Assembly: GCA_038522635.1 (NCBI GenBank)
Contig: JBCBJZ010000198.1
Coordinates: 1-5,131 of the forward strand
DNA: 5,131 nucleotides
From: JBCBJZ01 sp038522635
Lineage (GTDB): Bacteria; Pseudomonadota; Alphaproteobacteria; Rhizobiales; Hyphomicrobiaceae
Direction of reading: 5' to 3'
Of the stretch, positions 1-5,131 are shown in pieces (the first letter of the stretch is position 1; the number at the start of each line of letters is the position of its first letter). The position numbers and the translations under genes are program-made. The notes beneath the pieces were generated by a model. That model was given only the letters and a program-made list of their open reading frames with translations. It was not told the DNA's origin and made no database searches.

Positions 1-1343
1 CCACGCGCAAGAAAGCCGATTTCCATATGCGGCAGGTCTCAAGCGCGTTGTCGCCATCGAACTTCCCGATGACCAATCCGGAAATCATGCGCCAGACGCT
101 CGCGACGAACGGGGAGAATTTGGTCCGGGGCATGAGCAATCTGCTCACTGATTTTCAAAAATCGGGCGACCTGCTCAAGATCAGCCAGACCGATATCGAA
201 GCATTCGAAGTGGGTCGCGATCTCGCAGTCACACCAGGGAAGGTTGTCTACCAAAACGAGCTGTTTCAGCTCATTCAATATTCGCCGACCACCGATAAGG
301 TTTACGAAACGCCGATCCTGATCACACCCCCCTGGATCAACAAGTTCTACATTCTCGACCTGACGCCTGCCAAATCGCTGATCCGTTATCTGGTCGAAAA
401 AGGCTTCACGGTCTTTTTGATCTCATGGGTTAATCCGGGCGAAGACCTCGCGCACAAGACCTTCGAAGATTATATGACCGAAGGCATCCTGAGCGCGACG
501 GAAGTGGTGCGCCAGGAGGCGAACGTCGACAAAACGCACGTGCTTGGCTACTGCGTCGGCGGCACGTTGCTCGCGTGCACGCTCTCCTATCTGGCCGCCA
601 TCGGCGAAGAGCCCTACGCGTCGGCGACATTCCTCACCGCGCAGGTCGATTTCACCAGCGCTGGTGACCTTTTGATGTTCACCGACGACGAGCAGCTCCA
701 GTCCCTCGACGAGGTGATGGAGGAGCGCGGCTTCCTCGACGGTTCGCGCATGGCCAACGTGTTCAACATGTTGCGCCCGCGCGATTTGATCTGGCCGTAT
801 ATCGTCAACAATTACATGCTGGGCAAGAAGCCGTTCGCGTTCGATCTGCTGTTCTGGAACCAGGATTCAACGCGTATGGCGCCAGCCAACCACCATTTTT
901 ATCTCTACGAATTTTATAATAAAAATCGACTGGCGGCCGGTGAATTGAAACTAGCAGGCGTCGAGCTTGACGTTTCAAAGGTGAAAACACCGATTTACGA
1001 ACTTGCCGCCAAAGAGGACCATATCGCGCCGGCGCTTTCGGTCTATAAGGGTGCTCGCATGTTCGGCGGCGAAGTTACCTACGTGCTCGCAGGTTCGGGC
1101 CATATTGCAGGCGTGATCAACCCGCCGGAGAAATTTAAATATCAGTACTGGTTGAACCCAAGGCTTGAAGAGACCTTCGACGATTGGTTCATGCACGCGC
1201 GCGAACACCCGGGCTCATGGTGGCCGCATTGGACCGAATGGCTGGCCGGACGCTCGGGCTCGCTGGAAGAGGCGCGCGAACCCGGCGCCCGGTTCGGCGT
1301 CATCGAAGACGCGCCCGGCTCCTACGTCCGCGAGAAAGGCTGA
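1..1343 (+). CDS. phaC: Class I polyhydroxyalkanoate synthase, C-terminal ~75% (5' end outside window)
   Basis: Polymerises (R)-3-hydroxyacyl-CoA into polyhydroxyalkanoate at the surface of cytoplasmic storage granules, releasing CoA. The frame is open from base 3, before the first in-window ATG at 27. The residues encoded upstream of that ATG (TRKKADFH) run into the family's conserved N-terminal core (SALSPSNFP), so 27 is an internal Met and the gene is cut by the window edge. Counting from that Met, the catalytic triad is visible: Cys176 in the lipase-like box GYCVGG (codon 552-554), Asp331 in KEDHIAP and His359 in GSGHIAG. Cys-Asp and Asp-His spacings (155 and 28) are close to those of the Cupriavidus necator enzyme (161 and 28). 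Other family signatures are PPWINKFYILDL, FWNQDSTRM and the end WWPHW...EDAPGSYV. By that comparison about 135 N-terminal residues are missing. The C-terminus is complete. No phasin or phaA/B gene lies downstream; the next gene is convergent. Confidence 0.97.
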   Translation, partial: TRKKADFHMRQVSSALSPSNFPMTNPEIMRQTLATNGENLVRGMSNLLTDFQKSGDLLKISQTDIEAFEVGRDLAVTPGKVVYQNELFQLIQYSPTTDKVYETPILITPPWINKFYILDLTPAKSLIRYLVEKGFTVFLISWVNPGEDLAHKTFEDYMTEGILSATEVVRQEANVDKTHVLGYCVGGTLLACTLSYLAAIGEEPYASATFLTAQVDFTSAGDLLMFTDDEQLQSLDEVMEERGFLDGSRMANVFNMLRPRDLIWPYIVNNYMLGKKPFAFDLLFWNQDSTRMAPANHHFYLYEFYNKNRLAAGELKLAGVELDVSKVKTPIYELAAKEDHIAPALSVYKGARMFGGEVTYVLAGSGHIAGVINPPEKFKYQYWLNPRLEETFDDWFMHAREHPGSWWPHWTEWLAGRSGSLEEAREPGARFGVIEDAPGSYVREKG

Positions 1344-1374
1344 GCAACGCCAGCCGTTTCTGCATCGTGCCGGG

Positions 1375-1413
1375 GTTCATCTTAACAGGTGGCGCCACCT
1401 AACGCGGATGAAC
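1375..1413. repeat. Hairpin-forming intergenic repeat, copy 1
   Basis: The unit is bounded by an inverted pair, GTTCATC (1375-1381) and GATGAAC (1407-1413). At its centre is a perfect 14-bp palindrome, AGGTGGCGCCACCT (1387-1400). The two stems together can fold into a long interrupted hairpin on either strand. It lies between the convergent phaC and Cys-rich gene ends, so a bidirectional 3'-end or mRNA-protecting role is possible, but no T-tract follows the stem on either strand, so it is not a standard intrinsic terminator. The architecture resembles dispersed extragenic palindromes (REP- or RIME-like elements) of alphaproteobacteria; membership in a named family is inference. Confidence 0.7.
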
Positions 1414-1426
1414 TCTCTGCTTTGCC

Positions 1427-1469
1427 GTTCATCTTTCGCCTCAGATGGCACCACCTAAAGCGGATGAAC
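1427..1469. repeat. Hairpin-forming intergenic repeat, copy 2
   Basis: Second, diverged copy of the 1375-1413 unit, again bounded by GTTCATC (1427-1433) and GATGAAC (1463-1469). The right halves (1391-1414 and 1447-1470) match over 24 bases with only two differences. The central palindrome is partly lost: here the inner stem is AGATGG pairing with CCACCT, with one mismatch and a 2-base loop. The unit ends one base before the stop codon of the minus-strand gene at 1471, so it lies immediately 3' of that gene. Confidence 0.65.
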
Positions 1470-1470
1470 T

Positions 1471-1914
1471 TCAGTGCCGCAGGATGCGACGCGCTTCACG
1501 CAGGCCCGCACGGCAGGACGGGCGCAGCCGATCTCGATTGCCGGCAAGACAGCTCACAACGCGACCGCGACCCGGTACAACGTTGCGGCAGAAGCGCTCA
1601 ACATCGACGCGGCAAGCGCCAAACGCGTCGCGTAACGCAACGGCTTTCACCACATGGCGGCGGCAACGCGGCGCCACCCGATCGCGCTGATCGATGAGGC
1701 AACGCATCACACGTCCGCCGCCGACCGCGACGGTGCCGCAAAGCCGTGAGCGATCGGGCGCGCAATCGCGCCACGCTTTCCAGGCGAACGCGGCACCGAC
1801 ACCGGGTCCAAGAGAGGCGCCGCCGTGGGCTTCTGCGCGGGCGTTTGTGCTTGTTGAGAGCGCGATGGCGCCAACGATGAGAGCGGCGAAGACGGAGGAA
1901 ATCGAACGAGGCAT
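1471..1914 (-). CDS. Exported protein with two four-cysteine GLG1-type (Cys-rich FGFR) repeats
   Basis: A 147-residue predicted secreted or periplasmic protein of unknown function. It begins with a Sec signal peptide: basic start (MPRS), hydrophobic core to about residue 20, likely cleavage after NARA (residue 27). The mature part holds two modules with cysteines at 51, 59, 72, 84 and at 101, 109, 122, 134. Both follow exactly C-x7-C-x12-C-x11-C, with shared D-x(2-3)-R-x-C, GRV-x2-CL and RDR[VL] signatures. This pattern matches the Cys-rich repeat of animal Golgi glycoprotein 1 (Pfam Cys_rich_FGFR, from memory), which also occurs in small alphaproteobacterial exported proteins; four disulfides are likely. 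The frame is open to a TTG at 1920, but ATG 1914 is preferred because AAGGA lies 6 nt upstream of it and would abut the TTG. The protein is very Arg-rich. It lies downstream of, and is possibly co-transcribed with, the 2088-2399 gene (173-bp gap). Confidence 0.82.
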   Translation of the reverse strand: MPRSISSVFAALIVGAIALSTSTNARAEAHGGASLGPGVGAAFAWKAWRDCAPDRSRLCGTVAVGGGRVMRCLIDQRDRVAPRCRRHVVKAVALRDAFGACRVDVERFCRNVVPGRGRVVSCLAGNRDRLRPSCRAGLREARRILRH

Positions 1915-1920
1915 GACCAA

Positions 1921-1925
1921 TCCTT
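1921..1925 (-). promoter_or_regulatory. Ribosome binding site for the 1471-1914 gene
   Basis: AAGGA on the minus strand, 6 nt before ATG 1914 and directly touching the alternative TTG at 1920. The spacing decides the start in favour of the ATG. Confidence 0.65.
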
Positions 1926-2087
1926 AAGGTTCATGGGTGTCGAGCTGCGAAGGGGGGGCGAGCGGCACCAAAGGGAACCGCCGCGGCCGCTTATGCCGCG
2001 CCCTCTCTCTCCACCAGGATGCAGGGCAAGGGCGCAGCACCAGCGGCGGTTGCGCTTCAATCGAAGAGGAACGGCGCTGGATCAGCG

Positions 2088-2399
2088 TCAGCGGCGGCGA
2101 AAACGGAGGGTCCGGGTGAAGCTGCGCCCGCGCGGCCCGGTATACGTGGCCGTGCCGGAGCATACGCCGCCAGCGCAGGACGAGGTGCCCGAGCGTGTGA
2201 AACTGTTGCCGCGCGGCCCGGTGTAGCGTTGGTTCGACGAGCACACGCCGCCAGCGCACGAACCGCTCGCCGATTTCGACCAGGTTCCGCCGTTCGGCCC
2301 GACGCCCGACACCGAGCGGTCCCAACCTTGCGCTTGGGCGCTGAGCACGCTGGCGAAGAAAAGGGCTGCGGCAACTGCTGTTGTTTTGGCAAACGTCAT
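2088..2399 (-). CDS. Small exported protein of 27-residue CAGGVC tandem repeats, function unknown
   Basis: A 103-residue protein I cannot assign to a named family. A Sec signal peptide is clear (MTFAKTT, a hydrophobic Ala/Leu/Phe stretch, cleavage after AQA at residue 23). The mature part is a tandem repeat: residues 38-64 and 65-91 are full 27-residue units, each with SCAGGVCS and ending YTGPRG. They are preceded by a partial unit (GPNG) and followed by a truncated one (RSFTR). Cysteines 48/53 and 75/80 probably form one small disulfide loop per unit. The protein ends in a basic tail (RFRRR). ATG 2399 is preferred over ATG 2405: AAAGGAGA lies 8 nt before 2399 but only 2 nt before 2405. The open frame extends to 2522, but the stretch before the signal peptide does not look coding. 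The gene is divergent from the response regulator gene at 2628 and shares its upstream region, which suggests linked regulation. Confidence 0.78.
   Translation of the reverse strand: MTFAKTTAVAAALFFASVLSAQAQGWDRSVSGVGPNGGTWSKSASGSCAGGVCSSNQRYTGPRGNSFTRSGTSSCAGGVCSGTATYTGPRGRSFTRTLRFRRR
2116..2277. repeat. Two tandem 81-bp repeats inside the small exported-protein gene
   Basis: Units 2116-2196 and 2197-2277 are in register at exactly 81 bp (27 codons). Two 14-base blocks are identical between them: CCGCGCGGCCCGGT (2128-2141 and 2209-2222) and ACGCCGCCAGCGCA (2164-2177 and 2245-2258). A third, more diverged unit starts at 2278. The whole-codon period shows that the repeat expanded under a reading-frame constraint, which supports the minus-strand CDS. 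Confidence 0.85.
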
Positions 2400-2406
2400 C
2401 TTCATG

Positions 2407-2414
2407 TCTCCTTT
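2407..2414 (-). promoter_or_regulatory. Strong Shine-Dalgarno for the 2088-2399 gene
   Basis: AAAGGAGA on the minus strand. GGAG is 8 nt from ATG 2399 and 2 nt from ATG 2405, so it favours the second ATG as the start. Confidence 0.75.
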
Positions 2415-2443
2415 GACAGGGGGGAAAGCGCCGTTCGTTGAGC

Positions 2444-2469
2444 CGCGGCGCTTCGCTGAAGCGGCCGCG
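2444..2469. other. GC-rich inverted repeat in the leader of the small exported-protein gene
   Basis: On the + strand, the arm CGCGGCGCTTC (2444-2454), a GCT loop, and the arm GAAGCG-CCGCG (2458-2469, with an extra G at 2464) can form an 11-bp stem with one bulge. It lies about 30 bp upstream of the Shine-Dalgarno of the minus-strand gene, so it would sit in that gene's 5' leader if transcription starts further upstream. There is no T-tract. A regulatory role is speculative. Confidence 0.4.
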
Positions 2470-2526
2470 TCAGTCACGTCGGCCACGGGAGACAACTTGG
2501 ATCTTGAAATTTGCTCACGCATTTCG

Positions 2527-2576
2527 GCTGCGTAAGGATTTGTTGGAAATCATTGGGATTTGTAACGATTTGTAAC
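2527..2576 (+). promoter_or_regulatory. 10-bp-pitch direct repeats: candidate response-regulator binding site
   Basis: Two exact, adjacent copies of GATTTGTAAC (2557-2566 and 2567-2576). A third GATTTGT begins at 2537, exactly 20 bp upstream of the first copy. The in-phase segment 2527-2536 matches 6 of 10 bases; the segment 2547-2556 is degenerate. GATTT (2537-2541) also forms an inverted pair with AAATC (2547-2551). OmpR/PhoB-family winged-helix dimers bind head-to-tail on direct repeats of about 10-11 bp. The array lies between the divergent genes at 2399 and 2628 and ends 51 bp before the regulator's ATG, so autoregulation and control of the divergent gene are both plausible. The binding protein is inferred. 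Confidence 0.6.
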
Positions 2577-2627
2577 CGCTCAACTTTGGGGGCTGTCGCG
2601 TTCATGTGGCCGGCTTAAACTGGCCCC

Positions 2628-3392
2628 ATGAGTGCCACCCCACACCTCATCGTGGTCGAGGACGACCCGGAGATCCGCAACCTGCTGGACGACTACCTCG
2701 TCCAGAACGCGATGGCCGTGACCGCAGTGCAGAATGGCGAGCGCTTGAACGCCGCCCTGCGCGATGGCCCGCGCGCCGACCTAATCATCCTCGACATCAT
2801 GCTGCCTGGCGAAGATGGGCTTTCGATTTGCCGCCGCCTGCGCGCCACCAGCGATGTGCCGATCTTGATGTTGACAGCGCGCAGTGACGACATCGATCGC
2901 ATCGTCGGTCTGGAGCTTGGCGCCGATGACTATCTCGGCAAACCGTTCAATCCGCGCGAGTTGCTGGCCCGGGTGCGCGCCATCCTGCGCCGACGCGCCC
3001 AACCGCACGGATCAGCGCAAGGCGCTTCGCCTATGGCAGGCGCGCTGGCGGGCAGTTCGGCCGTGCATACCAGCGAACGCTTCCGCATGGGCGATCTGAT
3101 CATCGACTGCGGGGCGCGCAGTGTGCGCCGTGATCACGGCGAAACGCTCAACCTCACCGGTGCTGAATTCGATCTGCTCGTTTGTTTCATCGCGAGGCCC
3201 GGACGCGTCCTCAGCCGCGACCAGTTGATGGATTGGACGCGGGGACGACAGGCCGATGTTTACGATCGCACCATCGATGTCCAGATGAGCCGGTTGCGCA
3301 AGAAGGTCGAGCACCCCGACCTACCGCTTTTCAAGACCTTACGCGGGCAAGGTTACATGCTGATCGCACCCGTCGAGGCGATCGATGCTTAG
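2628..3392 (+). CDS. OmpR-family response regulator (receiver plus winged-helix DNA-binding domain)
   Basis: Cytoplasmic transcription factor of 254 residues, expected to be phosphorylated by the kinase encoded immediately downstream. Receiver domain, about residues 5-120: acidic pocket Glu11-Asp12-Asp13, phosphoacceptor Asp56 in LIILDIMLP, switch Thr83 in MLTA and Lys105 in GKPF. A linker rich in Ala, Gly and Ser (about 122-148) is longer than usual. The C-terminal winged helix (about 149-248) shows LTGAEFDLL, GRVLSRDQL, the recognition-helix segment RTIDVQMSRLRKK and the wing RGQGYMLI. The start at ATG 2628 fits because the first beta strand begins six residues later. No Shine-Dalgarno sequence precedes it (the preceding bases are TGGCCCC). 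The stop overlaps the kinase start by 8 bp, so the two are translated from one mRNA. Its targets are not encoded in the sequence itself, but the repeats at 2527-2576 are the obvious candidate. The exact orthologue (OmpR, RstA or another) cannot be decided by eye. Confidence 0.95.
   Translation: MSATPHLIVVEDDPEIRNLLDDYLVQNAMAVTAVQNGERLNAALRDGPRADLIILDIMLPGEDGLSICRRLRATSDVPILMLTARSDDIDRIVGLELGADDYLGKPFNPRELLARVRAILRRRAQPHGSAQGASPMAGALAGSSAVHTSERFRMGDLIIDCGARSVRRDHGETLNLTGAEFDLLVCFIARPGRVLSRDQLMDWTRGRQADVYDRTIDVQMSRLRKKVEHPDLPLFKTLRGQGYMLIAPVEAIDA
3375..3378 (+). promoter_or_regulatory. Ribosome binding site of the kinase gene, inside the regulator gene
   Basis: GAGG, 6 nt before ATG 3385 and within the last codons of the response regulator. 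It supports ATG 3385 as the start and translational coupling through the 8-bp overlap. Confidence 0.55.
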
Positions 3393-4851
3393 GCGCCGCT
3401 GGCCAGGCTTTGCGTTCCTCAAGCCCATCGGTTTTGCCGGCCGCATGACCGGCATCGTCCTGCTTGTGGCCTTCATCATGATCACGCTCGCCGTGACGGC
3501 GGAATTCTTGAACTTCGAGAAGGACCGCCAGCGCGACGTACCGTTGACCGCACGCATCGCGTCGATTGTGGACATGTTGGACGCGAGCGACGTGCGCCAG
3601 CGCAAACGCATCATCAAAGCGGTCCGTTCAAGCGACCTCAAAGTGACACTGGCGCCGGATCGCCCCGCGATCGAAGGCCGGCGGGTTGCCGTCGCCGAAT
3701 GGGTGCTGGCGCAAGAACTCGCACAGCCCAGCAGCCGTGACGTCGTGGTGATGTTCCGTTCCCGCTTCGTGAACCGTCCGGTTGCCGCGTGGCTCGATTC
3801 GCGATCGGCCGCATCGATTTCGCCGCTGCTGATCTCCGTCCGCCTCAACGATGGCAGCTACGCTCAGTTCAAAACGTTCGGTTCAGCCGGTTACCGTATA
3901 TTCGGTGTGCCACCGGGCTTCGGCATCGGCATCATCGGCGCCGTCTTGGCGATCATCGCGGTCTGGGTGGTGCGGCGGGAAGCGCGGCCGCTCAAAGCGT
4001 TGCGCGCATCCGTCGATGCCTTTGCCCGCGATGCCGCCCCGCGACCGGTGACGGAGCGTGGCGCACCCGATATCCAACGGCTGATCGTGGCCAACAACAC
4101 CATGCAGGCCAGGATCGCACATCTCGTCAGCGGGCGCACCGTGATGATCGGGGCCATCTCCCATGATCTGCGGACCTACCTGACGCGCCTGCGCTTGCGC
4201 GTTGAGATGCTGAGCGACGCCGACATGCGCGCGCGCGCCGCCCGCGACCTCGATGCTATGGCCACGTTGCTTGACGAGGCGCTGCGTTTCGCCGAGCACG
4301 ACCACAACAGCCCCGAATCCACGCCCGTCGATGTTGTGGCGCTCCTGAACGACGAGATCGCGCAGCGCCCCAGCGCGACCATCCGCTTCGCCGGCCCAGC
4401 CGCTGGCGAACCCGCCGTGCTGGTCAGCGGCGGCGACGTCGCGCTCCAACGGCTCTTTACAAACCTGCTCGACAACGCCGCGCGCTACGCGTCGAGCGTG
4501 CACATCAGCTTCGGCCAGTTGGACAACACAAGCGTCCGCATCGACGTTGATGACGACGGCCCCGGCATCCCGGTGCATGAGCGCGAAGCGGTGTTTGAGC
4601 CGTTCCACAGGCTCGAAGCTTCGCGCAACCGCGATGAGGGTGGGACCGGCCTCGGGCTTGCGATCGCGCGGCAGGTCGCGACGCGGGCTGGCGGCACGCT
4701 GACCATTGGTGAATCGCCTTTGGGCGGTGCGCGCTTCAGCGTGACGTTACCGCGCGCCAGCCTCGCGGTTGGCGAAACGCCGGGTGTGCGAAAGCGGTCA
4801 CCTATCGCGCAAGACGCAGACAAGGTTTCCGACCACGGGCGTGCCAACTGA
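3385..4851 (+). CDS. EnvZ/RstB-type membrane sensor histidine kinase
   Basis: Inner-membrane kinase of 488 residues, the likely partner of the upstream response regulator. TM1 is about residues 21-39 and TM2 about 177-196. They flank a periplasmic segment of roughly 135 residues that I cannot match to a known sensor fold. A HAMP linker follows (about 197-250). The HisKA dimerisation helix carries phosphoacceptor His260 in SHDLRTYLTRLRL, and the ATPase domain has the N box (LLDNAARYAS, Asn364), G1 (DDDGPGIP, about 389-396), F box (FEPFHRL) and G2 (GGTGLGL, 419-425). All motifs needed for catalysis are present. The oddity is Tyr265 where the H-box normally has Pro (HDLRTPL). About 35 residues after the ATPase domain form a polar tail of no recognised function. 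The stimulus is unknown; neighbouring exported proteins suggest envelope conditions, by inference only. The gene ends 26 bp from the convergent glycosyltransferase gene. Confidence 0.95.
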   Translation: MLRRRWPGFAFLKPIGFAGRMTGIVLLVAFIMITLAVTAEFLNFEKDRQRDVPLTARIASIVDMLDASDVRQRKRIIKAVRSSDLKVTLAPDRPAIEGRRVAVAEWVLAQELAQPSSRDVVVMFRSRFVNRPVAAWLDSRSAASISPLLISVRLNDGSYAQFKTFGSAGYRIFGVPPGFGIGIIGAVLAIIAVWVVRREARPLKALRASVDAFARDAAPRPVTERGAPDIQRLIVANNTMQARIAHLVSGRTVMIGAISHDLRTYLTRLRLRVEMLSDADMRARAARDLDAMATLLDEALRFAEHDHNSPESTPVDVVALLNDEIAQRPSATIRFAGPAAGEPAVLVSGGDVALQRLFTNLLDNAARYASSVHISFGQLDNTSVRIDVDDDGPGIPVHEREAVFEPFHRLEASRNRDEGGTGLGLAIARQVATRAGGTLTIGESPLGGARFSVTLPRASLAVGETPGVRKRSPIAQDADKVSDHGRAN

Positions 4852-4877
4852 CAGCATTGAACGTCATGGCAAAAACG

Positions 4878-5131
4878 TCAGCGGCCGGACTTAGCATCGG
4901 CGAGCTTAACCGGCCTCACGCGCGGGCTGAGTAAGGCGTAACGGCCGATGGTCGCCAGGATCTTGTAGCCCGCCATCACCGTGCCCTTGAGCGTCCCCGA
5001 CACCTTCGAGACGCCGATGCGGCAGCGGTACCGCGCCGGGACTTCGCGCCAACGCAAATGGGCCTGCGCCGCCTTGATCTGCATTTCAACCGTCCAGCCG
5101 TAATTGCGGTCGCACATTTGCAGATGCTCCA
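4878..5131 (-). CDS. Family 2 glycosyltransferase, C-terminal end (5' part outside window)
   Basis: C-terminal 84 or so residues of a GT2 enzyme of the dolichol-phosphate-mannose-synthase-like type, which transfers sugar from a nucleotide-sugar donor, often to a polyprenyl phosphate or envelope glycan precursor. The frame is open to the right edge (in-frame codons E-H-L-Q precede the Met at 5117), so that Met is internal and the gene is truncated by the window. Recognisable family elements are YGWTVEMQIKAA, the REVPARYRCRIG strand with its basic loop, SKVSGTLKGT and the final helix GYKILATIGRYA. The catalytic DxD region lies outside the window, so donor and acceptor cannot be judged. It is convergent with the kinase gene, and no functional link is evident. 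Confidence 0.88.
   Translation of the reverse strand, partial: EHLQMCDRNYGWTVEMQIKAAQAHLRWREVPARYRCRIGVSKVSGTLKGTVMAGYKILATIGRYALLSPRVRPVKLADAKSGR

Noticed and set aside
893..925. Locally AT-rich patch inside phaC
   Set aside because: It simply encodes a Phe/Tyr/Asn-rich stretch that is normal in PHA synthases, and the frame is intact.
1952..1958. Run of seven G residues upstream of the Cys-rich gene
   Set aside because: A possible phase-variable tract, but it is short, isolated and not placed between recognisable promoter elements.
1924..2087. Open minus-strand frame continuing past the stop of the small repeat protein and ending just before the Cys-rich gene
   Set aside because: It could be read as a frameshifted extension, but the translation (Pro/Arg/Ser-rich) contains no further 27-residue units and no domain. 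The natural end RFRRR is acceptable, so I treat this as GC-rich non-coding sequence.
2088..2105. CGCTG-GAT-CAGCG type small inverted repeat around the end of the small repeat-protein gene (near 2074-2086) as terminator
   Set aside because: The stem is only about 5 bp and no T-run follows, so it is not supportable.
2019..2441. Long plus-strand open frames across 1933-2441
   Set aside because: They are shadows of the GC-rich minus-strand genes: no start signals, domains or sensible composition, and the minus-strand signal peptides and 27-codon repeat explain the region.
4860..4880. Direct repeat AACGTCA (4860-4866 and 4874-4880) and a minus-strand GTTTTT tract in the short convergent gap, considered as a terminator
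   Set aside because: No convincing stem precedes the T-tract on the minus strand, and the repeats are only 7 bases.

Overview
This 5.1 kb window looks like chromosomal DNA from a GC-rich alphaproteobacterium, probably of the Hyphomicrobiales type. That placement is an inference from the class I PHA synthase, the OmpR/EnvZ-style pair, the small secreted Cys-repeat proteins and the codon use; no marker gene fixes the taxon. No mobile element, CRISPR array, tRNA or rRNA gene is visible.

Layout from left to right: (1) the 3' three-quarters of a polyhydroxyalkanoate synthase gene (phaC, + strand), cut by the left edge and ending at 1343. (2) A 127-bp convergent intergenic stretch with two tandem copies of a hairpin-forming repeat bounded by GTTCATC/GATGAAC. 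(3) Two small minus-strand genes for exported proteins. One has two 50-residue, four-cysteine modules of the GLG1/Cys-rich-repeat type (1471-1914). The other is a 103-residue protein built from a 27-residue repeat carrying a CAGGVC motif (2088-2399). (4) A 228-bp divergent regulatory region with a 10-bp-pitch direct repeat array (GATTTGTAAC). (5) A plus-strand two-component operon: an OmpR-family response regulator (2628-3392) overlapping by 8 bp a membrane histidine kinase (3385-4851). (6) The C-terminal end of a family 2 glycosyltransferase (minus strand, 4878 to the right edge).

The part of most interest is the centre. The direct repeats lie between the divergently transcribed response regulator and the secreted repeat protein, and their spacing suits head-to-tail binding by an OmpR/PhoB-type regulator. 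A reasonable hypothesis is an autoregulated envelope-sensing system that also controls one or both Cys-rich exported proteins. The kinase has a Tyr in place of the near-invariant Pro of its H-box, and the regulator gene has no visible Shine-Dalgarno sequence. The PHA synthase and the glycosyltransferase appear to be unrelated flanking genes. Both small secreted proteins have unknown function, and nothing here proves a new system.
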